From Viridothelium virens (lineage: Eukaryota > Ascomycota > Dothideomycetes > Trypetheliales > Trypetheliaceae): a DNA stretch of 64,000 nt. Where the stretch lies: assembly GCA_010094025.1 (NCBI GenBank), contig ML991785.1, forward strand, positions 400,462 through 464,461. The letters are read 5' to 3'. The notes beneath the pieces are model-generated. The model had not been told where the DNA came from, ran no database searches, and worked only from the letters and a program-made list of their open reading frames with translations. Position 1 is the first letter of the stretch; the number at the start of each line of letters is the position of its first letter. Of this stretch, positions 21,669 to 32,781 are shown one piece after another. The position numbers were made by a program, and so were the translations under genes.

Positions 21669-22624
21669 TCACATCACGACACCGGAGTTGCTTGCGATAC
21701 GCTATGGAGCATTAGTAAATTGAGAGTAAGCATAAATTTTCAGAGGGAGCCTTACTGGCCAGAGCTCTGCTGCTTCCTTGCCAACAGGACCAGTAATGGC
21801 CGATCCCTTCATCTCACCCTTTGGATTGACGATCTGCAATCAAAAAGCCGTTAGCAAAAGAAATCTCGATCGACCATCTCAATCCAAGCCCCATCTCTCT
21901 ATTCTGCCACTTCTTGTCTCTGCCTCTTCTCTCTGCAATCTTGATCCTTCCCATCTCTTCCTCGCCCCATCTCCTTTGACCCACGTCTCTCTCCGACTCG
22001 CAAGTTTTATGTAGTGGGAATTCAACTCACCACTCCGGCGTTGTCCTCGAAATATAGGTATACCCCGTCCGCCCGTCTCCAGGGCTTGCTCTGCCGTACC
22101 ACCACCGCAGGCATGACCTTCTTTCGCAGCTCGGGCTTGCCCTTCTTCACTGTCGCCATCACCATGTCGCCCACACCCGCAGCTGGTAACCGATTGAGAC
22201 GTGCCCCGATGCCCTTGACGGAGATGATGTAAATAGAGCTGTGCAAGCATCAGAAATTGGCCCTGTCTCGTATGGTACGAAAAAAGGAGGGAGCTAACCG
22301 AGCACCGCTGTTGTCCGCACAGTTCATGACCGCACCGCTAAGAGGAATGGAATGTCAGCATTTGAATTGGGGAGGACGTGGTCCCAGTGGAACCCTTGCG
22401 TATTGGGAACCGATAGTAGGGGAGAGTAGCGCAGTGGGACGTACACAGGCAGACCAAGGGTCATCTTCAGCTTGTTTCCAGCCCCGGCGGCTCTTCTATA
22501 AGTCGCAATGTTAGTGCATTTACTCAAATATGAGGTGTCTTCTGTTGTCGCTTTGTGATCTAGCTAATCTTCCTCTTCTTGACACATAGAAATTCGAATC
22601 TTGGACGTACCCTCTGCCAGGCAT
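21669..22624 (-). CDS. RPL23: 60S ribosomal protein uL14 (L23)
   Basis: Six exons on the reverse strand: 22624-22611, 22495-22445, 22337-22299, 22238-22031, 21833-21756 and 21701-21669; all junctions are GT-AG and in phase, giving 140 residues. Diagnostic stretches are [59 protein letters not shown] and [19 protein letters not shown]. The protein sits on the 60S interface near the GTPase centre. The very short first exon (14 nt) and dense introns are usual for highly expressed ribosomal protein genes in fungi. Confidence 0.97.
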
Positions 22625-23211
22625 TTTGAGATCGTTTCCACTATTTCAGTCTTTCCAGAGGATTGAGTCGCAATGCACTGTATTAGGGGCCTCTCAGGTT
22701 ACAAATGTTCACAACCGTGCGTGAGTGGGTAGGTGGAAAGTTCGCCGGCATGAGGTGAAACGATTTTCCGTACTTTGTGTGGTTTCTGACAAGCGAGCAT
22801 CACCAGACGCGGGGCGCTGATAGGCTGAGATGAACTCCGTAGATCTGCTTGAGATAGGAGGACAAACTTCTCCTTGGGGAGGCAATAGATCCGAATTGCC
22901 CTTCAGTAGTATGAGTTTCCACTTCATACGATTATGTAGTTCTCCAAAAATACTGATCCGTAATTTGGATCACTCTTAGGCATCCAGACCATGGCAAATC
23001 GAGCGCATTTAGATCGATGGCATTGCCTATAGGCGTTTTCCATTTCTCTGCGAATTCAGATCGCTCTCAATTACAATACAATGCATATTCAAAATCCATA
23101 ATTCCAGATCGCCAATGCCTTAACATCCATACACCTCGAACGCTCAACGCTTCCCAACCCTCTCGATCCCTTCCGGATCCAACGCCCCCATCCATCCATC
23201 ATCCCGCATCG
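22625..23211. other. uL14 upstream region and Nbp2-like 3' flank
   Basis: The left part should hold the uL14 promoter. ACTCCGTA occurs at 22834-22841. No gene or repeat seen. Confidence 0.5.
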
Positions 23212-25047
23212 TCACCTTCCCCCGTCCAACTTCTCCATCGCATCTTCCGGCCCCTTACCCCTCAACTCCATCGTCTCTCTCTCCTCCCCCTTCCCCTCTC
23301 CCTCTTCCCGGATCTTATCCTTCTCCCTCTCTCTCTCCCTCCTCCTCCCCTCCTCGCTCTTCCGCCCTCCGCCCTCCTCACTCCGCCTCCCCTGCAACGA
23401 CGCCGGAATCTTCAGCGCAGGCGTCGACATCGCCCGGCCATGCATGATCTCGAAGTCTTTGCTCGACGTGCTGAACGTCGACACCACCGGCGGATAGTGA
23501 CCCCCGCCACCAGCAGCACCCCCAACAACGCTCCCATATGACCCCGCACTGGCATTCGAGCTCGCAGCCGACGCATTCGAATTCGAGTTGCTGTGGGAAG
23601 CCGGGCCGCGCCCGCCGCTGCGCTCGCCGCTGCTGTCTCTCTCGTGGCCTTGTCCGAGCTGCGAATGGTGGGACTGCGTGGGCGTAACCGCTTCGTTGCT
23701 GGTGGCAGCGCGCGGGGTCCAGGGGGAGGTGACGGAGGTGGGGTCTGCAGTGTCGGTGTACAGCGCGTGTCCAACGGAACCGTCGGCTTCAGTGGTGGTG
23801 TAGTGATGGTTTTGGTGGTTGTAGGATCCGCGATTGGTGTCAGTGGTGTCGTCGCCGATGCCGAGGCCTTGGACCGCTGGCCAGCCTTCGGCTTCTCCGG
23901 TTAGGTTCAGCTCGCGCAGGAGGCGGACGTATTCTTCGGGGACGAGCCCGCTTTCGCCGGAGATGGGGTCTTGGGCGACGAGCCAGCCCTGGCCGTGTCG
24001 GTAGCTCACGAGGATGACTTGGCCCTCGACAAGGGGAAGCTCGTTCTCGTTTTCCCGGGTGAAGTCGAATAAAGCAATGGCTTTGCCATGCATTTCTTCG
24101 TCAGGGGAGGCAATGGTGAATTGATAATCGCGTGAGTATCGAGATTCTTCCGCGGAACCTTGGGATGATAGGGAGTTATGATGATTTAAGTATGAGGCAT
24201 CATGTGATGGTATGCGTGTGCCAAATGGTTGTGGAGTGTAGGGACTGGAACCGTGTGACGTAGGTGAAGGCTGTGAAGTCGGAGAATGCGGATTGCGGTA
24301 ATGGCGCGCATATTGCCGTTGCGATGACGGATCATGATTCGTTTGCGCGAAGGCAGAGTCCTGTCTTCCATCATATTCGCCAAAGAGATAGCCGCCGTTG
24401 GAGGAAGAGCCCGCGTATGAAGCTCGCCAATCCGGCCGATCACGGCTTCGTCCTCGACTGTCAAAATCAACGGTTGATTTATGCTTCTTATGACGAGCGG
24501 CGGTAACCTTGGGGGAGTGTAAGTCTTCGTCCTCACTCCAGGGAGGACCATCAGCGAAAGATGTTGAAGGTAATTGGGGACCTCCGTGTCCATATGCCCC
24601 TGAAGCGCCTTCACCCCATGCAACCGCTGACCATTGTGCTCCGGGAGGTGGATCTGATAGTCGCCGTTGTGCTTCGCTTGCAGGAGTTGAGATTCCCGAG
24701 CCCAGATCGGGAGGAGGCCCATAATGCATGGCATGAAAGGAAGGGTATGCAAAGTCGCGAACAAGAGCATAGGGAAGACTCGAGTGAAACATGGGGAAAA
24801 CGCTAGATTGTGGTCTTGATCGTGAATATGAGTGTGCATTCGATATTGCGGATACAGCCGAGAGGCGCTTATTTGCGTATGCCGATATCCGTCGAGCACT
24901 CGATGGTTTTAGCGGCGGAGACGTGACGAGAGGCGGTAAGGATGTCCCACTGTTGTGGGTATTTGAAGTCGGCTGTGGTGATTTTGAGGATACCGAATTC
25001 GGAGACGGTGAGGAGGACTTCGTCTGTGGGGAGAGAACGGCCGCCAT
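23212..25047 (-). CDS. Nbp2-like SH3-domain adaptor
   Basis: Single exon of 611 residues from an ATG at 25045-25047. Residues 1-315 are Ser/Pro/Tyr-rich and probably disordered. An SH3 domain spans about 321-378: GKAIALFDFTRENENELPL, then VSYRHGQGWLVAQDP and SGLVPEEYVRLL. The HGQGWLVA and GLVPEEYV combination fits the fungal Nbp2 group, adaptors that link the phosphatase Ptc1 to MAP kinases in HOG and cell-wall signalling. The tail is low complexity, with a Gly/Ser stretch and an Arg/Glu/Lys-rich end that may be helical. The family assignment rests on the SH3 sequence only. Confidence 0.85.
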   Translation of the reverse strand: MAAVLSPQTKSSSPSPNSVSSKSPQPTSNTHNSGTSLPPLVTSPPLKPSSARRISAYANKRLSAVSAISNAHSYSRSRPQSSVFPMFHSSLPYALVRDFAYPSFHAMHYGPPPDLGSGISTPASEAQRRLSDPPPGAQWSAVAWGEGASGAYGHGGPQLPSTSFADGPPWSEDEDLHSPKVTAARHKKHKSTVDFDSRGRSRDRPDWRASYAGSSSNGGYLFGEYDGRQDSAFAQTNHDPSSQRQYARHYRNPHSPTSQPSPTSHGSSPYTPQPFGTRIPSHDASYLNHHNSLSSQGSAEESRYSRDYQFTIASPDEEMHGKAIALFDFTRENENELPLVEGQVILVSYRHGQGWLVAQDPISGESGLVPEEYVRLLRELNLTGEAEGWPAVQGLGIGDDTTDTNRGSYNHQNHHYTTTEADGSVGHALYTDTADPTSVTSPWTPRAATSNEAVTPTQSHHSQLGQGHERDSSGERSGGRGPASHSNSNSNASAASSNASAGSYGSVVGGAAGGGGHYPPVVSTFSTSSKDFEIMHGRAMSTPALKIPASLQGRRSEEGGGRKSEEGRRREREREKDKIREEGEGKGEERETMELRGKGPEDAMEKLDGGR

Positions 25048-26707
25048 CTTGAGAACTGCGCCACTCCAGCGAGTGGCCTATGAATACGCCCAAAACGAGA
25101 TATATCTTTTCCTAAACGACAGAACTGTATCCAGTGTGCCAATGGATCTGTGGGGTTTTCCAACGCCGCTCAGCTATCTTGCGCCTCTATAGGCTGACGA
25201 AGGTGGCGTAGCAACTCAAGGCAGCAATACGAGATGAATTCTGTCGCACGCAAACCTAATGCGACCTTGACACCGTATCATGCGAATAAGATCCACGCAG
25301 ACGACGCAGACGATATTAACCTGTTGCGCCAGTCGCTAGCCGCAGCAAAGACTTTCGCGCCCTCCCAGATATGCCCAACTTATTCAGATGTCGTGTATAA
25401 AGGATTTTGTCTCCAGAAAGTCCGGTCTTGACGCAGGCCAGTAATCGGATCGAGCGATTGAGCTCTGCCGGATTGAGAATGTTGTGCAGTCGTCTGCAGC
25501 AGAGATCGTGATGCCAAAGAGATAGTCGGGTTCACGAGAGTAATTGGAGTATGACAACGGTCAGCCGGAATGATCTCAAGAGTGCGAGAATGAAGAATAG
25601 CGACTGTCAAGGCCTCCAGTACTGGTTACGAGATTCTAGGCTAAAGATAACTTAGCGGTGAAGCTGTAACCGAATATCCAAGAACAAGGGCGGTTGCGCG
25701 ACTCGGGCGGAGGTCTTGGATGAAGGGTGAGGGGTTTCTCTGCAAGTTTGAGGCTCAACTGCAGGCGGGCAAGATCTTCAATTGTGGATCGGCGAGGGTA
25801 GAGGTGGTGATCGGGAGGTGATCCGAGGCTGGCGGGCAGCGTCAGAGAATTGAGGTGGGTTTTTGTCGAAGAAAGCCGGGCGAGGAAGAGAAAGGTGGCT
25901 ATATTTAGAAATTAACGGCTACTTTGTCGAGGATAGGAGACAGGTCGAGATGGAAACGCTTGCTCGGAGGGCGCGCAAATCGCCGGCGCATCATCGTTCG
26001 ACACGTCCTGTGGTACCGGTAGGCAGACAGCAAAGCAAATAGGGCCTGGTCGTTCGGAGGAGATTCTCGTGGGAGATGTTTGCAGTGGCTGGGCATCAGG
26101 GCGCTACATTTCCTTAGTCGTTTCACATCTGCGCCTAAGGATAGTTGACCCTCGTCTGCCTCTCCGCTGCTCTCCCCGCTCGCCCTCCCACGCTCCCTTT
26201 GTCAGCAGTGCCAACCCTTCGTATCTCCACAGGAATGTAAAATTGGGTATCGCTGTGGGCCAGGAATGTCGGTGAATCGTCCTCGTCTGTTTCAAGCTTC
26301 ACCACTTTTGTCACAGCATTTCCATCATGTTTGTCGCACTTATCCACTTGTTTTACCCGTAAGCATGTCACGTGGTGCTGCATGTCATCGTCTATCGATC
26401 TGCGGCCCCAAGATGCATCACAAGTGCTGACCGACTTGGACGAAGCTTTTGGTGCTTTGTTTTCCACTTGATTCCCGACCATTAGCACGTTCAATGACAT
26501 CAACTTTGCCATCCTAGGACTTTCTTTGGCTCGCCTACCCTGGTTCTGACAGAATTGCTGTGAATAAGAAAAATGTTGATTGAATTTCATATTAAGGACT
26601 TAGCTGAGGACATGGGAGTGACAGCCTTAGCGCTTCTATATCGTTTATCATCTCTACATCTCATTAATACAGAAGACTCTTGGTGGGTCTTCTCATCTAA
26701 CCTCAAT
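25048..26707. other. intergenic region with one weak reverse ORF
   Basis: This holds the upstream region of the Nbp2-like gene. An ATG-started reverse ORF of 151 codons (26590 down to 26135) is mostly polar, with no domain I recognise; it may be chance. Nothing else was seen. Confidence 0.35.
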
Positions 26708-27962
26708 CTACAGCCATTCTTTCTGCTTCACCATTGCCTCAATAACACTCTCGGTGCCTTCCCCCTCCCAAATCTGTACGATTACTAATTTTGCCCGTTT
26801 CAGCAATTTTGTCCATTGCTGCTCAGTCCTTTCCATACACATCCGCTGTTCTTGCTCCTCTGGGGTTCGAATGACTCCGAACTTCTGTCCGGCTTCTAAG
26901 ACGAGGGCCACCTTCTCTACGATTAACAAACGGGAATAATTCCCATCCATTGCGTCGACGGTGTTCTTCAATATCTTCAGAGCATCCTGATCGTGCTTCT
27001 CGTGCAGAACTCCATTCAAAAGATAGATGCGAGCGCCCTGCACGGGCTGTGGATCGGTCAGAATGTTATGCGGTAGAAGCTTGACCAGTCCATCAAATCT
27101 TCGCTCTCCATTGTCCCGTAAATGCTTTCCAGTCACTTCTAGTTCCTCTGGCAGAACTTCCAATACACATGTCCTCATGATGCTCGGGAATGCTTTGCGA
27201 AAATCGAGGAGTTCCTGGCCAGACGTCTCTGCCACGTCTACAAGAAGAGCGCGATCGGCCTTCAACCCGCCATCTGTCTTGCCAAGTTCTTCTTCCACAG
27301 GAAATATCCTAAACCAGGGGTACATTGCAATCCTGTTCTTGCTTCCAAAAGTTCTCATAATTTCTCCTTGCCTGGCTCTGACCACCCAATTTTTGGTCCT
27401 GGGTTTTCGAATAGCTCGCCTCTGCTCGGGGTTGTTTAGGACCCTCGTTACGTTGTTGGCTACGTATGTGCGCTCCCTGACTCGGTCGACGATGCCGGCA
27501 GACGCCAAAACATCCATAATGGCTTCTATTGGAAGTTGTATCATTAGCGTCTTCGATAAACATTAAGTAGAAATGGGTTCGCACCGATCCGATCCTCCGC
27601 CCATCCGGTAGCCTTGGCGAGCTGGACGACGTTCCAGTTGATGCGCTCTGGCAAACATAGTTTATTCAGCATGCCATTCTGCATGATGCCTCGCAAGCAA
27701 GCGGCTTCTAAATGCTAGATACAACCTAGTTAGTATCGCCAAGTTCTATCGAGACTGCCAGCAATCTCTCAGATATTAGTTCCTATATACGAACCTGCTG
27801 TATGATTCGAGCCGACGTATCCTCCGGACGTGCCACTACTCGACGAAGCTCCTCGATCGTACAAAGAAGACTCACTGAGGATTCAGATGATTGTTCGTGA
27901 CTTTGCAACTTCAACGCATCCGAAAGAGCTTTCAGTACTCGGTTGAGCTCGTCATAAGACAT
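26708..27962 (-). CDS. COMT-type O-methyltransferase, diverged SAM motif
   Basis: Exons: 27962-27795, 27714-27585 and 27525-26708, giving 371 residues; introns are 80 and 59 nt. The N-terminal part is the helical dimerisation/winged-helix region of plant-type O-methyltransferases (INWNVVQLAKATGWAEDRI, then IMDVLASAGIVDRV). The catalytic part shows YPWFRIFPVEEELG, the post-motif DFRKAFPSI, LTDPQPVQGARIYLL and a His in NGVLHEKHDQD. Motif I, normally VDVGGGxGH, reads VDVAETSGQ, so the glycine-rich SAM loop is lost, and the usual HDW after the catalytic His is HEK. The gene stands alone with housekeeping neighbours, not in a biosynthetic cluster. It may bind SAM weakly or be a non-catalytic homologue. 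Confidence 0.85.
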
Positions 27963-29012
27963 AGCTGCGATTCTATCCGTAGGAAATCTTGTGGCTTAAC
28001 GGAACGAAAGCGATGGCAAAAGGGGCTGCAGAGTGCTGTGATGGTCTTAGTGACAGGACGGAGAGAATAGTATGACTCGAAGCATTCACACTCCATTCTG
28101 ATAGTGTAATGTTGCTTCTAAAGTTTCAAAAAGATCTTCGTGAATGATTGAAGTTAGCATTGAATAAGAAAACGCTCGGCATGAATGCTAGTTTGCTCAT
28201 GGACAACCGCGCCAGCGAAATCAGGGGCGATGGACGGGATAGTCATAGAGAAGCTCGATATCCTAGACATTTTTCATCAGATGTCTATTCTTCAATGCCG
28301 CTTTGACTGATCAGGGTTACGATCGTCAACGCTAGCTCAACGTGCTGGCCTTCGGTAGGCAATTCCAAGCAGGGACTGCTAACAATCAAAAGAGGCCAGA
28401 ACAAGTTGTTGCATTAAACATCCATATTGAGCTGCAACGCGACATCACAGTGATTGCAAAGGACTCATCTCAAGCTCAATCGCTTTGGTTTCGCTATGGC
28501 TCTCCGCCTCTTGGTAGGAAGTCTCGTGGGGAAGTGCTGGCTTCGGTGTTGGAGGCAATTTTTGCCGAGGCTTTTCCACTCTTTGATATCTTAACCCATA
28601 ACAAGAAATCCGGACCTGCGCCGAAGCACACGACAATTTACACCAATGTTTGTTTAGACATCAGATGTAAGCTTCATCACCCAGCCAGCATTTGAGATCA
28701 AGAGATTTTTGCCCCTAGACTGCTTTCATGATGAATACCATAGAATTATTGGAGCTGTCCTATTTCCACCTGGAATGAGGACGAAAACTATACGCGCTTG
28801 GTTATCTGATATGTTCTACACTTCATTGAATTTGCTACTGGACTACACGATACTCTATGCTAACAGTGTCGGGAACTCAGGTGACCTATCGCCCAACATC
28901 ACTCAAATCTGCATATCTTACCTGACCTAACACTCTTCCCCGCCTGTCATCACTGCCATTACTATTGCGACACTCCGAACCCTAAAGCAAATCCTCTGAT
29001 ATCCACTCCAAA
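27963..29012. other. divergent region between the O-methyltransferase and SSU72
   Basis: Forward frames at 28342-28695 and 28709-28930 are open but lack domain similarity, and the first starts at GTG. They could be remnants of a gene. Otherwise this is promoter sequence for two divergent genes. Confidence 0.35.
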
Positions 29013-30306
29013 ATGTCATCAGATCCTCGTCTTCGACGGCGGCAAGCTACACAAACGCCTCCAGCGCCTCCACCTCCTCCACCTGATCCAGAACCAGACT
29101 CGACCATGATGGGACTTGATGGGACGTCCGACGATAGAATATCAGGACAACAGCAAAATGGGGATTCAGAGAACGAGGATGGGTTCAAGCTACGCTTTTG
29201 TACAGTGTGCGCGAGTAACAACAACAGGTACGCGAGACTCGCTTTTTCTGGCAGTGCAAAAACCACTGAATGCTCTTGGAAGACGAAGATCCTATCTCTG
29301 GTCGGCATTTGTGGAGCCAACTTGGACATGTACATACAAAACAATACCATCATTCCAGCTCCCACTCTGTCCATCCACTCCAGTCTGTAGATAGTATCAC
29401 CCTTCCCCAAGCAGCTCCCGCATCCTTCGCTCCCATTTCACCATTCCAATTCCTCCTCCACCCCTTACAAAGAACCGTCACTAACCTCCTCTCGTGCAAA
29501 CCAGATCAATGGAAGCCCACCTGCGTCTCTCCTCCCCCCCACACTCCTTCCCCTGCCTCTCCTTCGGCACCGGCAGTCTCGTCCGCCTCCCCGGCCCCTC
29601 CCTCAACCAGCCCAACGTCTACCACTTCAACACCACCTCCTACCACGCCATGCACTCGGAGCTCCAAGCTAAGGACCCGCGCCTCTACCGCGCCAACGGC
29701 ATCCTGCAGATGCTCGAACGCAACCGCAGCGTCAAGTGGGGCCCCGAGCGGTGGCAGGACTGGGTGCCGGGTGTGCCGCGGGTGGTGCCGAGAGGAGGCG
29801 GCGGCGGAGGAGGAGGAGGAGCCGTGGAGGGTGGCGGAGTGGAAGGAGTAGCAGGAGGAGCAGTGGGAGGGACAGAGGCGCCGAATGGAGTTGGGGAAGC
29901 GGCTGTGAACAGTGGCTTACCAGCTGGAGAGATGGATCGTGGGTCTAGGGGAGTAGAGGCTGGATGGGTGGATGTGGTGATTACGTGTGAGGAGCGGTGC
30001 TGGGATGCGGTGGTGGATGATCTGTTTCAGAGGCCTGGGGGCGGGAATCGGCCTGTCCATGTCATCAATGTGGATATTAAGGATAATCATGAGGAGGCGC
30101 TGATTGGGGGAAATGCGATATTGGATCTGGCAGAGAGACTGAATCGGGTGGCGAGGGAGGAGAGGGAGAGGAGTGGGACCATAGGGTGGGGGGGCGGCGG
30201 TGGAAGAGCGAGAATGGGATTCGATGAGAGAGTACCAGACGTGGTAGCGGAATGGCAGGAGAAGTGGCCGGGACTGCCAGCGTTGTGGACGTTGGCATGG
30301 TTTTAG
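29013..30306 (+). CDS. SSU72: RNA polymerase II CTD phosphatase Ssu72, enlarged by a Gly-rich insert
   Basis: Exons 29013-29227 and 29505-30306 give 338 residues; the 277-nt intron interrupts the Arg codon of the active-site loop. The catalytic loop CASNNNRS (Cys66, Arg72) fits the C(X)5RS signature. Further family blocks are [29 protein letters not shown], the [14 protein letters not shown] helix, [18 protein letters not shown] and [17 protein letters not shown], where Asp265 is the likely general acid. Ssu72 removes phospho-Ser5/Ser7 from the CTD and belongs to the cleavage and polyadenylation factor. Typical members have about 200 residues; this one has a Pro-rich N-terminal extension and a Gly/Ala/Glu-rich insert at about 168-220, between the two halves of the catalytic domain. 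Confidence 0.93.
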
Positions 30307-31286
30307 CAATAGTCAGGAGCGTGCGATTTACGTCTCGAATTCTAGCGATGGAGTCTTGTGAAATGGAGAAGGATATGCTTGCTCTGTATTTCGAGGACGA
30401 TAGAAGGTCAACACAATGTGGCTTCCAAATTGTCACGTAAGTGGTCAGCGTCAGTAGACTCCTAGTTGTTATTAAAGGTATAGCAGCAGGAGAATGCCAT
30501 CTCGCTGGCTCACTTTTGACGAGATGATTTCTAAATAATTGCAGGATGTACTATCGAGGTGAATATGACACAGTCGACACCGATAATTCGTGAATGCAAA
30601 TATGTATGAGCTGGTTGGTGAAGGGGAACTCGGTAGACGGAACGATTTCATACAAGAACACGGCTTGGTGATCTGGAGACGACAGGTGCTAAGGTCCAAC
30701 AAATCAGATTTTCTAAGAGACTTATCGGGCCGTGCAGAGTATGGAAGCGTACGAGAGGACGCGAAGAGTATTCTGGTCAATGGAAATAGTCAGTTAAATG
30801 CCTCTTGCCTGTTCACCTTCCGAGGGCTGAGATCAAGCTTCTGGGTATATCCTGAGCATTTCATATGTTTGCTATGCAGCAGATTCTGGGATGATCTTAA
30901 AAAAGCGAAGGTCTGGGTCGTGAAGAGTTGGTTCACGCGAGCGGCAGTTGCTGCCAGATTCTCACTTCTACGCCACAGAATAAAGTCTGTCGGCGGAACT
31001 TGGACTATGTGGCCAGAAAAGTAACATTGACAGGTAAAGTTAGATTTTTAATGAAATGAGTTTGGTGACAGTGGTAGCCACAGACGGACCAGAGATTTCA
31101 TGGGGTCTACGGTAAGATGGACGCTGATAGGAGCCTTCTGCACAAACCACATAACGTTGGCGTTTTATTATGGGCGTTGTGAGCATCAAGAACGTTCGAA
31201 TGTTGGTACACGAAATCTTTAGAAAGAGACAAACACAGGATCGATTATTTCAGGGGGTATACAAGGAATCAAAGCTACGAAAGGAA
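30307..31286. other. convergent intergenic region
   Basis: A forward frame at 30590-31024 (144 codons) has no recognisable domain. This is the 3' flank of both neighbours. No repeat seen. Confidence 0.4.
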
Positions 31287-32781
31287 CTATGTGGTGAGAC
31301 ACATCACTATTACTAGCAGAGCCCATGCACCCAATCCTAGATTGACTGCGCCTTTAGCAGCGGGACCGCTTGAAGTCGGCTTGCCTGTCCCAACGCCTGA
31401 AGGCGATGGTACGAAAGTCGAGCCTGGAGTTCCTAGTGCAGTAAAGGTTGGCTTCGACATGGTGGCATTCCTCGAATTGGGGATCCCATCCGGGCCCGAC
31501 ATAATCTCCAGTATCCGAGTTGGAGAGGTGGAGTTCAGCGCTGACTGAGCGAGGGAGATCTCATAGTTGGAAAAATCGTACACGACGTAAGCGTTTTGCA
31601 GGAAAGGATCGCCAAGAAGGTAGCTCTCATCGCTTTCCGAATCGATGTTGGCGAATTTTGGGGTCCAGATGTTGAAAGAGCATGCATTTGGATCGAAGCT
31701 ATCCCCTAGGCCCACGATGCTCCGCATGGGTACAAATATAGTCGTATCGCCAAAGGCAAAGCCGACTGATGCGGGAGAGGCACTCAGAGAACACGCACAA
31801 GTCGCTTGGCCTGAGAGATCATCGTAAGTGACATTGAATAAATCGTAGATCTTTCCAACGGCTCGGAGAGGGAGAAAAATCTGACTGGTGCCGCTGTCCA
31901 GAGTCACGTTGACGGGGAACGATTCTATTGTTGCATTTGTTGCATTGACGATAGTACCATTTTCATCGTTGGCATATAGACCACTAAGTGGCACCATGCT
32001 TGAGTAGTATGTACCATTGGGTCCGTCTGGAATCATGGGGAGTGATGAGAGGATACCTGTGTATTTGTTCACGTCTACACCTCCAAAGAGGAGCGAGCCG
32101 CTTGGTGCGTCAATATCATTGAGCCAAAGGCTATAGCTAGGACTTGAAATTAGGCCAAGCTGAGCCATATAATACGGTGTCAATCGATTCCCGGCTTGCA
32201 AAACATCCAAAGTGGTGTCAGTGCCGATACCCCAGGTACTGCAGTCTGGAGTTCCTTGCGGTTGTTGATAGGCCACTCCGAAGGTCATGTTAGGAAGAGT
32301 CGCGTTGCCAATCGTGACGATGTCGGTAGCGTAGTCCCCTGTGACAATAGTATTCGCATATGAAGTGTTCATGTCGCTGCTGCTGTACTGATAGGAAGAA
32401 GACTCGTTCGCGTTGTACATTCCGATAGGTTGTCCCGATATCTTTTCTGAGTACAGAATGAGTTCAGAGCTGCCGGTATCGACCTGTACAGTGAGAGGTT
32501 GAGGTGGTGTCCCAACGGTGATATTAGCGTAGTAGATAGTCCCAGCGTTCTGTATCAAGAGTGAGCACTATTTTGTCAACTTTGCAGGCTTCGTGAAATA
32601 CCGATCCATTGACCGTCACACTATTCGTAACCCGCTTGTCTAATCCTGAATGAATTATGTTACGTTCGCCAACAATGTCATAGCCAACGACTCGAGCTTT
32701 GCTTGCAGCAGGGGCCCTCAGATGTATCGCTTGTGAAAGAGAGAATAGTAGCTGACACAAAGACAATATCACGAGGGTCAT
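31287..32781 (-). CDS. secreted GPI-anchored aspartic protease (yapsin-like)
   Basis: Exons 32781-32602 and 32549-31287, with a 52-nt phase-0 intron, give 480 residues. The ATG at 32779-32781 gives a signal peptide (MTLVILSLCQLLFSLSQA); the longer frame begins with TTG. A short propeptide ends near a Lys-Arg (LDKR) that suits Kex2-type processing. The mature enzyme has both pepsin-family catalytic motifs, VDTGSSE (Asp84) and LDSGTSQ (Asp278), and flap-region sequence near 125-140. A Ser/Thr/Pro-rich stalk and a hydrophobic tail (GLGAWALLVIVMCLTT) after small residues predict a GPI anchor. It has many N-glycosylation sequons. It is expected at the plasma membrane or wall. Confidence 0.92.

Noticed and set aside
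24186-24899. 237-codon reverse ORF inside the Nbp2-like gene
   Set aside because: Shadow frame of the SH3-protein coding sequence; low-complexity translation.
26708-32781. Secondary-metabolite cluster around the O-methyltransferase
   Set aside because: Neighbours are an SH3 adaptor, Ssu72 and a protease; no synthase, P450 or transporter is present.
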